A stretch of 64,000 nt of DNA from Sphingomonas cavernae (GCF_003590775.1 NZ_QYUM01000003.1:932501-996500), one strand, 5' to 3'; positions 1 to 9,162 are shown, counted from the stretch's first letter. Made by a program: numbers and translations. The notes: generated from the letters alone by a model not told the origin.

Positions 1-368
1 TTCGAGGTGGAGACGATCACCCAGCCGGCCAATGGACCGATGATCATGACCGCATAGAAAAGCCAGTGGACGATATTGGCGAGGGTGCGTGCCCATGCCG
101 GGCCTTCGGAGGGCACCGGTCGCGGTACGGTGAAGCGGATGGCGAGCCGGATCAGCGTGAGCACCAGGATGGTGACGCCCACCGACTTGTGGAGTTGGTA
201 GCGCTCGAAGAGTTCGGGGCTGTTGGGCCCCTCGAGCGCCCAGCCCAGCGAAATCTGGAAGGCGAGCGCGAGTGCGATCAGCCAGTGGAGCGTGATGGCG
301 GCATAGCTGTAGCGGGTTGGCGGCACGGACACCTCTGATGGCGTGGCTTCCGTGTTGGTGAACAGCAT
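1..368 (-). CDS. Cytochrome b561 family protein, 3' end outside window
   Basis: This reading frame runs off the left edge of the window, so only about 122 N-terminal residues are visible. It begins MLFTNTEATPSE and continues with hydrophobic helices typical of the cytochrome b561/CybB family, di-haem membrane proteins that pass electrons between quinol and periplasmic partners. Two candidate haem-ligand histidines stand out, in the first helix (TLHWLIALALAF) and in the following YQLHKSVG motif; a third sits in NIVHWLFYAVMIIGP. It starts 28 bases after the hemA stop on the same strand, so the two may be co-transcribed, which would fit a haem protein. The family assignment is solid; the electron partner is unknown. 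Confidence 0.85.
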   Translation of the reverse strand, partial: MLFTNTEATPSEVSVPPTRYSYAAITLHWLIALALAFQISLGWALEGPNSPELFERYQLHKSVGVTILVLTLIRLAIRFTVPRPVPSEGPAWARTLANIVHWLFYAVMIIGPLAGWVIVSTS

Positions 369-396
369 AACCGGCTTCGGTACAAGCCGTTGTGGC

Positions 397-1611
397 TTAC
401 GCCGCCTTGCGCATCTCCAGCCGTTCCCAGATCTCGACAAGCGCCTGGGTGAGTTCGCGCATCATCGCTTCATTGTGCGCGGGACCCGGCGTGAAGCGCA
501 GGCGCTCGGTGCCGCGTGGTACCGTGGGATAGTTGATCGGCTGCACGTAGACGCCATACTCGGCAAGCAGGATGTCGCTGATCTTCTTGGCCTTGACCGG
601 ATCGCCGACCATCAGCGGAACGATGTGCGTGGTCGAGGGCAGGACGGGAAGACCGGCTCCGGCGAACAAATCCTTCAGCATCTGCGCCGCGGCCTGCTGG
701 CCGTCGCGCTCGACGCTCGAACTCTTCAAATGGCGGACCGCCGCAAGCACGCCCGCGACGAGTACGGGCGAGAGCGAGGTCGTGAAGATGAAACCCGGGG
801 CGTACGAACGGATGACGTCGATGATCATCCGGTCGGCGGCGATATAGCCGCCCATGACGCCGAACGCCTTGCCCAGCGTGCCTTCGATGATCGTGACGCG
901 GTGCGCGACCTCGTCACGCTCCGAAATGCCGCCGCCGCGCGGGCCGTACATGCCGACCGCGTGGACCTCGTCGAGATAGGTGAGCGCGTTATACTTGTCG
1001 GCGAGATCGCAGATCGCGGCGATCGGCGCGATATCGGCGTCCATCGAATAGACGCTTTCGAACGCGATAAGCTTGGGCGTCTCGGGATCCTCGGCCGCGA
1101 GCAGCTCCTCGAGATGTTCGAGGTCGTTGTGGCGGAAGACGCGCTTCTCGCAGCCCGAATTGCGGATGCCCGCGATCATCGAGGCGTGGTTGAGCGCGTC
1201 GGAAAAGATGATGCAGCCGGGCAGGATCTTGCCGAGCGTTGCGAGCGTCGCCTCGTTCGAGACATAGCCCGAGGTGAAGAGCAGCGCGCCCTCCTTGCCG
1301 TGCAAGTCGGCAAGCTCGTTCTCGAGGTCGATATGGTAGTGGGTGTTGCCGCCGATGTTGCGCGTGCCGCCCGAGCCGGCCCCGACGTCATGCAGCGCCT
1401 CTTCCATCGCGGCGATCACCTTGGGGTGCTGACCCATCGCGAGATAGTCGTTGGAGCACCAGACGGTGATCGGCTTGGGACCATTATGCCCCGCGAAACA
1501 GCGCGCATTCGGGTAGGCACCCTTGTTGCGCAGGATGTCGATGAAGACGCGGTAGCGGCCCTCGGCATGGAGCCGATCGATCGCCTGGCTAAATACGCGC
1601 TGATAATCCAA
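397..1611 (-). CDS. hemA: 5-aminolevulinate synthase
   Basis: This enzyme condenses glycine and succinyl-CoA to 5-aminolevulinate, the first step of haem synthesis by the C4 (Shemin) route used by alphaproteobacteria. The 404 residues match the usual family length and begin [20 protein letters not shown], a characteristic ALAS N-terminus. The PLP-binding lysine is Lys248 in EGTLGKAFG, the glycine-rich [10 protein letters not shown] block is near residue 51, and [10 protein letters not shown] is near residue 80. The pyridoxal-binding segment [17 protein letters not shown] is intact. The gene lies upstream of the cytochrome b561 gene on the same strand. The call is firm. Confidence 0.97.
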   Translation of the reverse strand: MDYQRVFSQAIDRLHAEGRYRVFIDILRNKGAYPNARCFAGHNGPKPITVWCSNDYLAMGQHPKVIAAMEEALHDVGAGSGGTRNIGGNTHYHIDLENELADLHGKEGALLFTSGYVSNEATLATLGKILPGCIIFSDALNHASMIAGIRNSGCEKRVFRHNDLEHLEELLAAEDPETPKLIAFESVYSMDADIAPIAAICDLADKYNALTYLDEVHAVGMYGPRGGGISERDEVAHRVTIIEGTLGKAFGVMGGYIAADRMIIDVIRSYAPGFIFTTSLSPVLVAGVLAAVRHLKSSSVERDGQQAAAQMLKDLFAGAGLPVLPSTTHIVPLMVGDPVKAKKISDILLAEYGVYVQPINYPTVPRGTERLRFTPGPAHNEAMMRELTQALVEIWERLEMRKAA

Positions 1612-1793
1612 TGCTCTGCCCTTCAGACTCTTGTCTGCCTCTGGCCCTTTTGGCCAGCCTTTACGCTTCGTGCCCCCCGAATGCCAGCGCGAACGGTTCG
1701 CAACAAGACGCGATTATTGCGATCAGAGTGGATGGGCGGATCGATCAGGCGCGAACCCCTCGACCCGCGCAACCCGGAACGGATGCGGACATG

Positions 1794-2534
1794 CTAACCA
1801 GCTCGCCTCTTGAGGGCCGGTGCGAGCATGCCGACATCGCGCCGGTAACGCTCGTAGTCCTCCCCAAACAGCCGCACGAGGTCACGCTCCTCATACTGGA
1901 TGGCGATGAGCATGTAGATCGACATCCCCACCGCGAGCAGGAGGTGGCCCGCGCTCATCACCGGGGTTGCCCAAAAGGCGATGAAGAAGCCGCTATAGAG
2001 CGGATGCCGCACCATCTTGTAGAAGAAGGGCTGGCGGAACCTCGGTTCGGCGGGCGCCGCGTCGCGCAGATGCAGCCAGACCTGCTTCAGCCCGAACAAC
2101 TCGAAATGACTGATCAGGAAGGTGCTCAGAAGCACGATGAGCCAGCCCAGGCCAAACAGTCCCCACAACACCGCTGCGCCCACCGGATTGTCGACGGTCC
2201 AGACGTTGGTCGTGATCGGTCGCCATAGTGCAAAGAGCAGGATGAGCACCAGACTTGCCACCAGCACATAGGTGCTGCGTTCGATCGGTTTGGGTACGAT
2301 CCGCGTCCAGGCGCGTTTGAAGCCCTGTCGCGCCATGATCGAGTGCTGCAGGCCAAACAGCATGATGAGCAGGGCGTTCACGACGAGCGCTGGAGCCAGT
2401 TCGGAAGCGGGCCCCCGGTCTACCGTCCGCGGGACTGCGGGGAAATTCCCGACAAACGCGATCAGGTAAAGAAAGGTCGAAAAGAAGACGAGATACGCCA
2501 CCACACCAAACAGCAGGTATAGCCCTCTGGCCAT
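1794..2534 (-). CDS. mddA: MddA-like methanethiol S-methyltransferase (isoprenylcysteine methyltransferase-like membrane protein)
   Basis: This is a 246-residue membrane protein with about five or six hydrophobic helices. Its C-terminal half carries the membrane-methyltransferase signature: MVRHPLYSGFFIAFWATP, then EERDLVRLFGEDYERYRR. These resemble the isoprenylcysteine methyltransferase/NnrU group and, in overall length and motifs (LINA near LLIMLFGLQHSIMAR, ISHFELFGLKQVWLHLR), the MddA proteins that methylate methanethiol to dimethyl sulfide with S-adenosylmethionine. An ATG exists four codons upstream at 2546. The start at 2534 is preferred because GGAGGGG lies just before it. The substrate is inferred from the family and was not tested here. 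Confidence 0.75.
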   Translation of the reverse strand: MARGLYLLFGVVAYLVFFSTFLYLIAFVGNFPAVPRTVDRGPASELAPALVVNALLIMLFGLQHSIMARQGFKRAWTRIVPKPIERSTYVLVASLVLILLFALWRPITTNVWTVDNPVGAAVLWGLFGLGWLIVLLSTFLISHFELFGLKQVWLHLRDAAPAEPRFRQPFFYKMVRHPLYSGFFIAFWATPVMSAGHLLLAVGMSIYMLIAIQYEERDLVRLFGEDYERYRRDVGMLAPALKRRAG

Positions 2535-2630
2535 GATCCCCTCCATGTCGTCTGGTCGTTTCGCAGACTTATCACAGTTCGGGCGAGCACGCTAAACCTT
2601 CGGCACGCCGGCGTTAGCGGCTTGAATGGC

Positions 2631-3428
2631 CTAAAGTGTTTCGTCGAGCGTAAGCCCATAGCTGCGAAGCGCGGGCCGCATGGCTTCGAGATCGGGATTG
2701 GCGGCTGTGAAGACTATCGTCCCCGGACCAGGGGCGCCGGGCCATTGCTGGCCTTGCGTGAGAGAGGCGATCCGGCGCGCTATGCCTTCAGCCCCGTGGA
2801 CGAAAGCGAGAGCGTGGGGCGAGGCGGCGGCAAGTTCGGCCTCGACCAAAGGAAAATGCGTGCACGCGAGGACGACGATATCGAGGCGATCGCCGCCGGG
2901 CTGGCCGGTCATACCCGTCATGGCGCGCGCGAAGATCGCCGGGTCGGGCGTTTCGCCGCGCAGTTTCGCTTCCGCGGCCTCGACCAGTTCGGCGGAGCCA
3001 TGGCGCAGGACAAGGCAATCCGCCGCGAACCCGGCGGCGAGGTTGTCGACATAGGGTTGGCGAACGGTGGCGTCGGTGCCGAGCACGCCGATCACGCGGC
3101 TTTTGGACGCAAGCGCCGCGGGCTTGATCGCGGGGACGGTGCCGACGATCGGAAGCTCGAGCGCCGATCGGACGTGCGCGAGCGCGATCGTCGACGCGGT
3201 GTTGCACGCGATGACGATGATGCGCGGATGGTAGCGTTCCGCAAGTCGGCCCAGCAGCGCGGGAACGCGCGCCGCGATCTCCGCCTCGCTCTTGGTGCCG
3301 TAGGGAAAGCCCGCATTGTCCGCAGCATAGACGAACGGCGCATGCGGCAGCAGCGCGCGGGTTGGCGCCAGCACCGAAAGCCCGCCGACGCCGGAATCGA
3401 AGAACAGGATCGGGCGGGTGTCGGTCAT
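2631..3428 (-). CDS. murI: Glutamate racemase
   Basis: MurI interconverts L- and D-glutamate to supply D-Glu for peptidoglycan. The 265-residue protein starts MTDTRPILFFDSGVGGLSVL, containing the family's DSGVGG motif. It has both catalytic cysteines, Cys75 in IACNTAST and Cys189 in LACTHFPL. The open frame extends upstream to 3704, but that extension runs through two intergenic palindromes and has no family similarity, so the ATG at 3428 is used. It is divergent from plsY across a palindrome-rich spacer. Confidence 0.96.
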   Translation of the reverse strand: MTDTRPILFFDSGVGGLSVLAPTRALLPHAPFVYAADNAGFPYGTKSEAEIAARVPALLGRLAERYHPRIIVIACNTASTIALAHVRSALELPIVGTVPAIKPAALASKSRVIGVLGTDATVRQPYVDNLAAGFAADCLVLRHGSAELVEAAEAKLRGETPDPAIFARAMTGMTGQPGGDRLDIVVLACTHFPLVEAELAAASPHALAFVHGAEGIARRIASLTQGQQWPGAPGPGTIVFTAANPDLEAMRPALRSYGLTLDETL

Positions 3429-3441
3429 CGCCGCTTCCCTA

Positions 3442-3490
3442 GAGCACTTCCCGAAAAAGTGGGAACCGGTTTTTCGGTCAGGAAGTGCTC
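3442..3490. repeat. Intergenic palindromic repeat (imperfect hairpin)
   Basis: GAGCACTTCC at the left edge pairs with GGAAGTGCTC at the right edge, enclosing a second pairing of CGAAAAA with TTTTTCG around GTGGGAACCGG. Elements containing AAGTGGGAACCGGTTTTTCG are, to my knowledge, common between genes in alphaproteobacteria. It lies between the divergent murI and plsY genes. Confidence 0.75.
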
Positions 3491-3505
3491 CAGATATTGA
3501 GACGA

Positions 3506-3553
3506 GAGCCTTTCTTATCCGGCAAGGCGATTCCGCCTTGCCGGGAAAGGCTC
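3506..3553. repeat. Long near-perfect inverted repeat
   Basis: GAGCCTTTC and CCGGCAAGGC on the left pair with GCCTTGCCGG and GAAAGGCTC on the right, giving a stem of about 19 bp with a small bulge. It has no T-run, and sits where the promoters of the divergent murI and plsY genes should be, so it is more likely a dispersed palindrome than a terminator. Confidence 0.7.
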
Positions 3554-3648
3554 GAGCAGCGTCCCGCGCGCGTGCAATTGCGCCGTACTGATCCAGATTG
3601 TTGCGAGAGCGCGATAATTGGCTATGGTCCGGCTCTGAAGAAAGGGCG

Positions 3649-4278
3649 GTGGACGCGATTGTGATTGGGGCACCCTGGATCGCGCCGGCGACGGCACTCA
3701 TCATGGGCTATCTGCTCGGCTCGATCCCGTTCGGGCTGATCCTGACGCGCTACTTCGGCGCGGGCGATCTTCGCGCGATCGGATCGGGCAATATCGGCGC
3801 GACCAACGTGCTCAGGACAGGGCGCAAGGGGCTTGCCGCGGCAACGCTGCTGCTCGACGCCGCCAAGGGCGCTATCGCCGTCCTGATCGGCGCAGCGCTG
3901 GTCACCGGCGGGGGTGCGCTCGCCGCGGTCGGCGTGTTTTTCGGACATTTATATCCGGTCTGGCTCAATTTCCGGGGCGGCAAGGGGGTTGCCACCTTGT
4001 TCGGCATCGCGATAGCTGCCAACTGGATTTGCGGACTGATCTACGCCGTGATCTGGATAGGAGCGCTGGTGATCACCCGGACCTCCTCGCTTGGCGGCAT
4101 GAGCGCGGCGATCGCGCTGCCCGTGGTTGCAGCCGTGATCGGGCGCTTCGATCTGGTCGTGCTGTTCCTGATCTTCACGTTGATGGTTTTGTGGAAACAC
4201 CGCGAAAACATCATGCGACTGCTGGCGGGAACCGAGCCGCGCATTGGCGAGAGCAAGGATCCGGGCGAGGGTGGCTGA
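3649..4278 (+). CDS. plsY: Glycerol-3-phosphate acyltransferase PlsY
   Basis: PlsY transfers the acyl group of acyl-phosphate to glycerol-3-phosphate at the inner membrane, starting phospholipid synthesis. The 209 residues form a chain of about five membrane helices. Family motifs are present: LLGSIPFGLIL, then GSGNIGATNVLRTGRKG, and GHLYPVWLNFRGGKGVATLFG. The frame opens at 3598, but the GTG at 3649 has AAAGGG just upstream and gives the normal length; GTG 3661 is an alternative. It overlaps the start of dprA, so the two are translated together. Confidence 0.94.
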   Translation: MDAIVIGAPWIAPATALIMGYLLGSIPFGLILTRYFGAGDLRAIGSGNIGATNVLRTGRKGLAAATLLLDAAKGAIAVLIGAALVTGGGALAAVGVFFGHLYPVWLNFRGGKGVATLFGIAIAANWICGLIYAVIWIGALVITRTSSLGGMSAAIALPVVAAVIGRFDLVVLFLIFTLMVLWKHRENIMRLLAGTEPRIGESKDPGEGG

Positions 4279-5383
4279 CACCGAGCCGGCGCTGCGAGCG
4301 GAGGACGACCGGCTCGACCGGCTCCGCCTGATCCGCTCCGCCAATATCGGTCCCATTGGCTATGCGCAGTTGCTGGCGCGCTTCGGCACGCCCGCAGCCG
4401 CGCTCGATGCGATCCCCCGGCTTGCTGCGCGTGGTGGCGGACGGGTGCCGCGCATTGCCGATGCGGCGGGTGTCGCAGACGAAATTCGCGCGGTCGAGCG
4501 CCTCGGCGCGCGCTATCTGTTTCGCGGTCAGGGCCTGTACCCACGATTGCTGGGTGAACTTGAAGATGCACCGCCGGCGCTGATCGTGCGCGGCAAGCTC
4601 ACGCTTCTCGACAGGCCCGCGATCGCGATCGTCGGCGCGCGCAACGCTTCGGCTGCGGCGTGCCGCTTCGCGCGGCAACTCGCGCACGAACTTGCCGGGG
4701 AGGGGATGCTGGTCGTCTCCGGCCTCGCGCGCGGCATCGACACCGCAGCGCATGTCGGATCGCTGGGCTTTGGAACCGCGGGCGTGATCGCAAGCGGGAT
4801 CGATATCGCCTTTCCGCCCGAAAATGCCGAGCTTCAGGAGCAGATCGCGCGCGATGGACTGCTGATCGCTGAACAGCCGCCGGGACGCGAGCCGCTGGCA
4901 CGGCATTTCCCGTCGCGCAACCGGATCATCGCAGGCATGGCGCAGGGGAGGGTGGTGGTCGAGGCGGCGCCCCGCTCGGGCTCGCTCATCACGGCGCGAC
5001 TTGCCAATGAGGCGGGACGCGAGGTGATGGCGGTACCCGGATCGCCGCTCGATCCGCGCGCCCAGGGCTGCAACCTCCTGATCCGCGAGGGGGCGACGCT
5101 CGTCCAGTCCGCGGCCGACGTAATCGAGGCGATCCGGCCCCTCGACGGGCGGATCGTGGCGCAGGGCGCACTGGGTTATGATGGCCCCCCGACCGATCAC
5201 GACGCGAGTGAGAGTGAGCGGCGGATCGTGACGAGTCTGCTCGGCCCCGTACCGGTGAGCATAGATGAGATCATTCGGCAGGCTGACATGCCCCCCGCCA
5301 TCGTCCAGACCGTGCTGCTCGAACTCGAGCTGGCCGGGCGGCTCGACCGTCACGCAGGAGGCCGTGTGAGCATCATCGTCTGA
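4271..5383 (+). CDS. dprA: DNA-processing protein DprA
   Basis: DprA protects incoming single-stranded DNA during natural transformation and loads RecA on it. The roughly 370-residue protein has an N-terminal helix-hairpin-like region (RSANIGPIGYAQLLARFG), a central Rossmann-like domain (IAIVGARNAS, then VVSGLARGIDTAAH and PPENAELQEQI), the RNRIIAGMA segment and a C-terminal winged-helix-like part. The GTG start at 4271 follows GGCGAGG and overlaps the plsY stop by eight bases; an in-frame TTG at 4244 is less likely. With comM at 34533 it is one of two transformation-associated genes in the window. Confidence 0.94.
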   Translation: MADTEPALRAEDDRLDRLRLIRSANIGPIGYAQLLARFGTPAAALDAIPRLAARGGGRVPRIADAAGVADEIRAVERLGARYLFRGQGLYPRLLGELEDAPPALIVRGKLTLLDRPAIAIVGARNASAAACRFARQLAHELAGEGMLVVSGLARGIDTAAHVGSLGFGTAGVIASGIDIAFPPENAELQEQIARDGLLIAEQPPGREPLARHFPSRNRIIAGMAQGRVVVEAAPRSGSLITARLANEAGREVMAVPGSPLDPRAQGCNLLIREGATLVQSAADVIEAIRPLDGRIVAQGALGYDGPPTDHDASESERRIVTSLLGPVPVSIDEIIRQADMPPAIVQTVLLELELAGRLDRHAGGRVSIIV

Positions 5384-5421
5384 TTGCCTCTTGACGCCTG
5401 CCCCACTACCTCACCAGCCTC

Positions 5422-5435
5422 ACGCGTATACGCGT
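5422..5435. promoter_or_regulatory. 14-bp perfect palindrome upstream of topA
   Basis: ACGCGTATACGCGT is exactly self-complementary and lies 22 bases before the topA start codon. Its position suggests an operator or part of the topA leader. No regulator can be named from the sequence. Confidence 0.35.
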
Positions 5436-5457
5436 AACAGGGATCAGAACCACTTCC

Positions 5458-8019
5458 ATGCAGCTTGTCATCGTCGAATCGCCCGCCAAGGCGAAGACCA
5501 TCGAGAAATATCTGGGCGGCGATTTCCGCGTGCTCGCCTCCTATGGCCATATCCGCGACCTGCCTCCCAAGGACGGCTCGGTAGACCCCGATGAGGGGTT
5601 CGCGATGCAGTGGGAGAATTACGCCGACAAGGGCAAGCAGCTCAAGGCCATCGCTGACGAGGCGAAGAAGGCCGACCGCCTGATCCTCGCGACCGACCCT
5701 GATCGCGAGGGCGAAGCGATTTCGTGGCACGTGCAGGAAGTGCTGCGCGCGAAAAAGGCGCTGCCACAAAAGGTTGACCGCGTTACCTTCAACGCGATCA
5801 CAAAGGCGGCGGTGACCGATGCGATGAAGGCGCCGCGCGCGCTCGACGAGGATCTGATCGACGCATACCGGGCGCGCCGTGCGCTCGACTATCTGGTCGG
5901 CTTTACGCTTTCGCCCGTGCTGTGGCGCAAGCTGCCCGGCGCGAAATCGGCGGGGCGCGTGCAGTCGGTCGCGCTCAGGCTGGTGGTGGACCGCGAGCGC
6001 GAGATCGAACTGTTCAGACCCCAGGAATATTGGTCGGTCTTCGCCGATATGGAGCAGGACGGGCAGGGCTTCATTGCGCGGCTCGTACGCTTTCAGGGCG
6101 AGAAGATCGACCGGCTGACGATCGGCAATGCGGGCGATGCTGAGAAAGCCAAACAGGCCGTAGAGGCGGGGCGCTTCAGCGTCGCTTCGGTCGAGACCAA
6201 GCCGCTCACGCGCAATCCGCCGCCGCCCTTCACCACCTCGACCCTGCAGCAGGAGGCCGCGCGCAAGCTCGGCTTCTCGGCGAGCCACACGATGCGCGTG
6301 GCGCAGGCGCTCTACGAGGACGGCGCGATCACCTATATGCGTACCGATGGCGTCCAGATGGACGGCAGCGCGATCTCCGCGGCGCGCAAGGCGGTCGCCG
6401 ATCGTTATGACGGCAGTTATGTGCCCGACAAGCCGCGTCAGTACACGACAAAGGCCAAGAACGCGCAGGAAGCGCACGAGGCGATCCGGCCCACCGATTT
6501 CTCGAAGGACAAGGCCGGCTCGGGCGATCATGCGCGGCTTTACGACCTGATCTGGAAGCGCGCTCTGGCAAGCCAGATGGCCTCCGCGCGGCTCGAACGC
6601 ACCACGGTCGAGATGACCGACGGGACGGGTCAGACCGCGCTGCGCGCAACGGGGCAGGTCGTGCTCTTCCCCGGCTTCCTCGCGCTCTACGAAGAGGGCC
6701 GCGACGATCAGGAAGACGAGGACAGCCGCCGCCTGCCGCGCATGGCCGAGGGCGACGCGCCCGCGAAGAAGGCGGTGCATTCGGAACAGCATTTCACCCA
6801 GCCCCCGCCACGCTTCTCCGAGGCGAGCCTCGTCAAGAAGATGGAGGAACTGGGGATCGGGCGTCCGTCGACCTATGCGTCGACACTGCAGACATTGAAG
6901 GACCGCAATTACGTCCGCATCGAGAAGAACCGCTTCTTCGCCGAGGAGAGCGGGCGGCTGGTGACGGCGTTCCTCGAACGCTTCTTCGAACGCTATGTGA
7001 GCTATGATTACACCGCGGGTCTCGAGGAGGAACTCGACGAAATTTCGGGCGGCCGCGCGCAGTGGCAGGCGGTGCTTGAGGCGTTCTGGAAGGATTTCAA
7101 GCCCAAGACCGCGCAGGTGATGGAGCAGAAGCCGTCGGACATCACCGCAGCGCTCGACACATTTCTTGAGCCCTTCCTGTTCCCCGACAAGGGCGACGGC
7201 AGCGATCCCCGGCTCTGCCCCAATTGCGGCGAGGGCCGGCTGGGGCTGCGCGGCGGGCGCTTCGGCGCGTTCGTGGCGTGCTCCAACTATCCGGAGTGCA
7301 AATATACGCGCCGTTTCGCGCAGGGCGGCGGCGAAGGGGAGAATGGCGACGCCGGTCCGGCCGAACTGGGCGAAGATCCGGTGACGGGCGAAAAGGTGAC
7401 GCAGCGCTCGGGGCGCTTCGGGCCCTATATCCAGCTCGGCGAGGGCAAGGACGCCAAGCGCGCCTCGATCCCCAAGGACGTGCCGGGCGAGGATTTCGGG
7501 ATCGAATGGGCGCTCAAGCTGCTGTCGCTGCCGCGCACGATCGGCGACCATCCCGAAAGCGGAAAGCCGATCACCGCGAGCATCGGTCGCTACGGCCCCT
7601 ATCTGGCACATGACGGCAAATATGCGCGGCTGCAATCGACCACCGAGGTGTTCGAGACGGGCATGAACGCGGCCGTCGTCAAGCTCGCCGAGGCGGCCAG
7701 CGGCGGCGGACGCCGTCAGGGCTCGCGCGAACCGCTGAAGGTGCTGGGCGCGCATCCGCGCACCGAGCTTGAGATCAAGCTGATGGAAGGGCGCTTCGGC
7801 CCCTATGTGACCGACGGCACCACCAACGCGACGCTCCCCAAGACGCTCGCGCCCGACCAGTTGACGCTGGAAGAGGCGGCGCAACTGATCGACGATCGCG
7901 CGGCGAAGGGGCCTACCAAGGGCAAGAAGAAGCCCGCGGCGAAGAAGGCGCCTGCGAAGAAGGTACCGGCCAAGAAGGCCGCGCCGAAAAAGGCGGCTGC
8001 GAAGAAGAAGGCGGAGTGA
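5458..8019 (+). CDS. topA: DNA topoisomerase I
   Basis: TopA relaxes negative supercoils through a transient tyrosine-DNA bond. The 853 residues start with the TOPRIM domain (MQLVIVESPAKAKTIEKYLG; ATDPDREGEAISWH). The catalytic tyrosine is about Tyr293 in ITYMRTDG. A C-terminal zinc ribbon with four cysteines (CPNC near residue 587, CSNYPEC near 605) is followed by two topoisomerase C-terminal repeats (RFGPYIQLGEG, RYGPYLAHDGKYARL, RFGPYVTDGTTNATLP). The last 40 residues are a lysine/alanine-rich tail of PAKKA-type repeats, commonly seen in alphaproteobacterial TopA. It follows dprA by 74 bases. Confidence 0.97.
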   Translation: MQLVIVESPAKAKTIEKYLGGDFRVLASYGHIRDLPPKDGSVDPDEGFAMQWENYADKGKQLKAIADEAKKADRLILATDPDREGEAISWHVQEVLRAKKALPQKVDRVTFNAITKAAVTDAMKAPRALDEDLIDAYRARRALDYLVGFTLSPVLWRKLPGAKSAGRVQSVALRLVVDREREIELFRPQEYWSVFADMEQDGQGFIARLVRFQGEKIDRLTIGNAGDAEKAKQAVEAGRFSVASVETKPLTRNPPPPFTTSTLQQEAARKLGFSASHTMRVAQALYEDGAITYMRTDGVQMDGSAISAARKAVADRYDGSYVPDKPRQYTTKAKNAQEAHEAIRPTDFSKDKAGSGDHARLYDLIWKRALASQMASARLERTTVEMTDGTGQTALRATGQVVLFPGFLALYEEGRDDQEDEDSRRLPRMAEGDAPAKKAVHSEQHFTQPPPRFSEASLVKKMEELGIGRPSTYASTLQTLKDRNYVRIEKNRFFAEESGRLVTAFLERFFERYVSYDYTAGLEEELDEISGGRAQWQAVLEAFWKDFKPKTAQVMEQKPSDITAALDTFLEPFLFPDKGDGSDPRLCPNCGEGRLGLRGGRFGAFVACSNYPECKYTRRFAQGGGEGENGDAGPAELGEDPVTGEKVTQRSGRFGPYIQLGEGKDAKRASIPKDVPGEDFGIEWALKLLSLPRTIGDHPESGKPITASIGRYGPYLAHDGKYARLQSTTEVFETGMNAAVVKLAEAASGGGRRQGSREPLKVLGAHPRTELEIKLMEGRFGPYVTDGTTNATLPKTLAPDQLTLEEAAQLIDDRAAKGPTKGKKKPAAKKAPAKKVPAKKAAPKKAAAKKKAE

Positions 8020-8041
8020 CCGGGACGGCGGGCTGGGGCGC

Positions 8042-8413
8042 TTAAATCGTCACCAGCCTGTCGTCGCCGAGCGATGAGAGCAGGCCGACGAGCCCGCCCG
8101 CCTCGATGTCCGGGCCGAGTGCTTCGGCGTCGAGAGATGCGAGCGCTAGGCCCGTCTGGCAGGCGATCAGGCGGACGCCCATTGCGCCGCATTCCTCGAC
8201 AAGCTGCGCGAGCGTGGGAAGGCCAGCCGCAGCATAGCGCGCATCATCGGGGCATACATGCGGTGGAGCGGCCAGCGCGACCGCATCGGCGTGGAGATAG
8301 ACGCGCGTGGGTGCATCGGTCGCGGCATTGGCGGCTGCGATCGAGAGCGCCGCGTGAAAGCACGACGGATCTGCGCTGGTGACGATGATGGTCAGGCCGC
8401 GCATGCCGGGCAT
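8042..8413 (-). CDS. DsrE family protein
   Basis: This 123-residue protein has the alpha/beta fold signature of the DsrE/DsrF sulfur-relay family: an N-terminal beta strand (LTIIVTSADPSCFHAAL), a middle strand with VYLHADAVALA, and MGVRLIACQTGLALASL, where the cysteine corresponds to the position often used for sulfur transfer. It overlaps the end of moeB by 22 bases on the same strand. That pairing fits a sulfur-handling role alongside molybdopterin or thiamine chemistry, but the partner is not shown. ATG 8404 is an alternative start. Confidence 0.8.
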   Translation of the reverse strand: MPGMRGLTIIVTSADPSCFHAALSIAAANAATDAPTRVYLHADAVALAAPPHVCPDDARYAAAGLPTLAQLVEECGAMGVRLIACQTGLALASLDAEALGPDIEAGGLVGLLSSLGDDRLVTI

Positions 8414-9144
8414 CCGGGATCCTTTGGCAAATTGAGCGTGCGGAACCGGAACGATAGCGCGTCGACGAGCAGCAGCTTGCCCGCGCTGTCCTCGCCAAAG
8501 CCCGTAATCGCGCGGATCGCCTCCAACGCGGCGAGGCTGCCCATGACGCCGGTCAGCGCGCCGAGCACGCCCTGATCGGCGCAGCTCACATCGGGTCGGT
8601 CGGGATCATGGCCCACAAAGCAGCGATAGCAGGGCTTGTCGATCTCCCAACCGCGATAGGTGGCGAGCTGCCCCTCGAACTGGCCGACCGCGGCTGAGAC
8701 GAGCGGGATGCGCAGCTTGAGCGCGGCGTCGGCGACGGCGAGGCGCGTCGTGAAATTGTCGCAGCCGTCGAGGACGACATCGACGCCGGCGAGCAGCATT
8801 TCGGCATTGTCGGTGGTGATGCGCTCTTGCCGGAGCGTCAGCGCGACATCGGGGGTCAGGCGCGCGACGGCGTCGGCTGCAGCCTCGACCTTGGGGCGGT
8901 CGATATCGGCGGTGGCGAACAGGGTCTGGCGCTGAAGGTTGGAGAGCGAGACTGTGTCGTCATCGATCAGCGTCAACCGGCCTACGCCCGCGGCGGCGAG
9001 ATACTGGATCGCGGGCGATCCGATCCCGCCCGCGCCGATCAGCGCGATATGGGCGGACAGCAGTTTCGCCTGACCCTGTCCGCCAATCTCCTTGAGGATG
9101 ATGTGGCGGGCATAACGGTCAAGCTGGGTGTCGGAGAGGTTCAT
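8392..9144 (-). CDS. moeB: Molybdopterin-synthase adenylyltransferase MoeB (HesA/MoeB/ThiF family)
   Basis: The protein adenylates the C-terminal glycine of a ubiquitin-like sulfur carrier such as MoaD or ThiS. It has 250 residues, with the ATP-binding loop ALIGAGGIGSPAIQYL, the acidic DDDTVSLSNLQRQ segment and two zinc-binding cysteine pairs (CYRC and CPAC). The C-terminal rhodanese domain of longer homologues is absent, so sulfur may come from a separate protein such as the adjacent DsrE product. A molybdoenzyme cluster at 36.7-42.2 kb in this window needs the cofactor. A ThiF role cannot be excluded. Confidence 0.9.
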   Translation of the reverse strand: MNLSDTQLDRYARHIILKEIGGQGQAKLLSAHIALIGAGGIGSPAIQYLAAAGVGRLTLIDDDTVSLSNLQRQTLFATADIDRPKVEAAADAVARLTPDVALTLRQERITTDNAEMLLAGVDVVLDGCDNFTTRLAVADAALKLRIPLVSAAVGQFEGQLATYRGWEIDKPCYRCFVGHDPDRPDVSCADQGVLGALTGVMGSLAALEAIRAITGFGEDSAGKLLLVDALSFRFRTLNLPKDPGCPACAA

Positions 9145-9162
9145 CACGCGATCCGGTTCATA

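Noticed and set aside
343-1797. 484-codon open frame on the plus strand opposite hemA
   Set aside because: Shadow of hemA; composition is typical for an antisense frame in GC-rich DNA.
5350-7884. 844-codon open frame on the minus strand opposite topA
   Set aside because: It is antisense to an unmistakable topA, rich in Arg/Ala/Leu as expected from complement of high-GC coding DNA, and shows no family motif.
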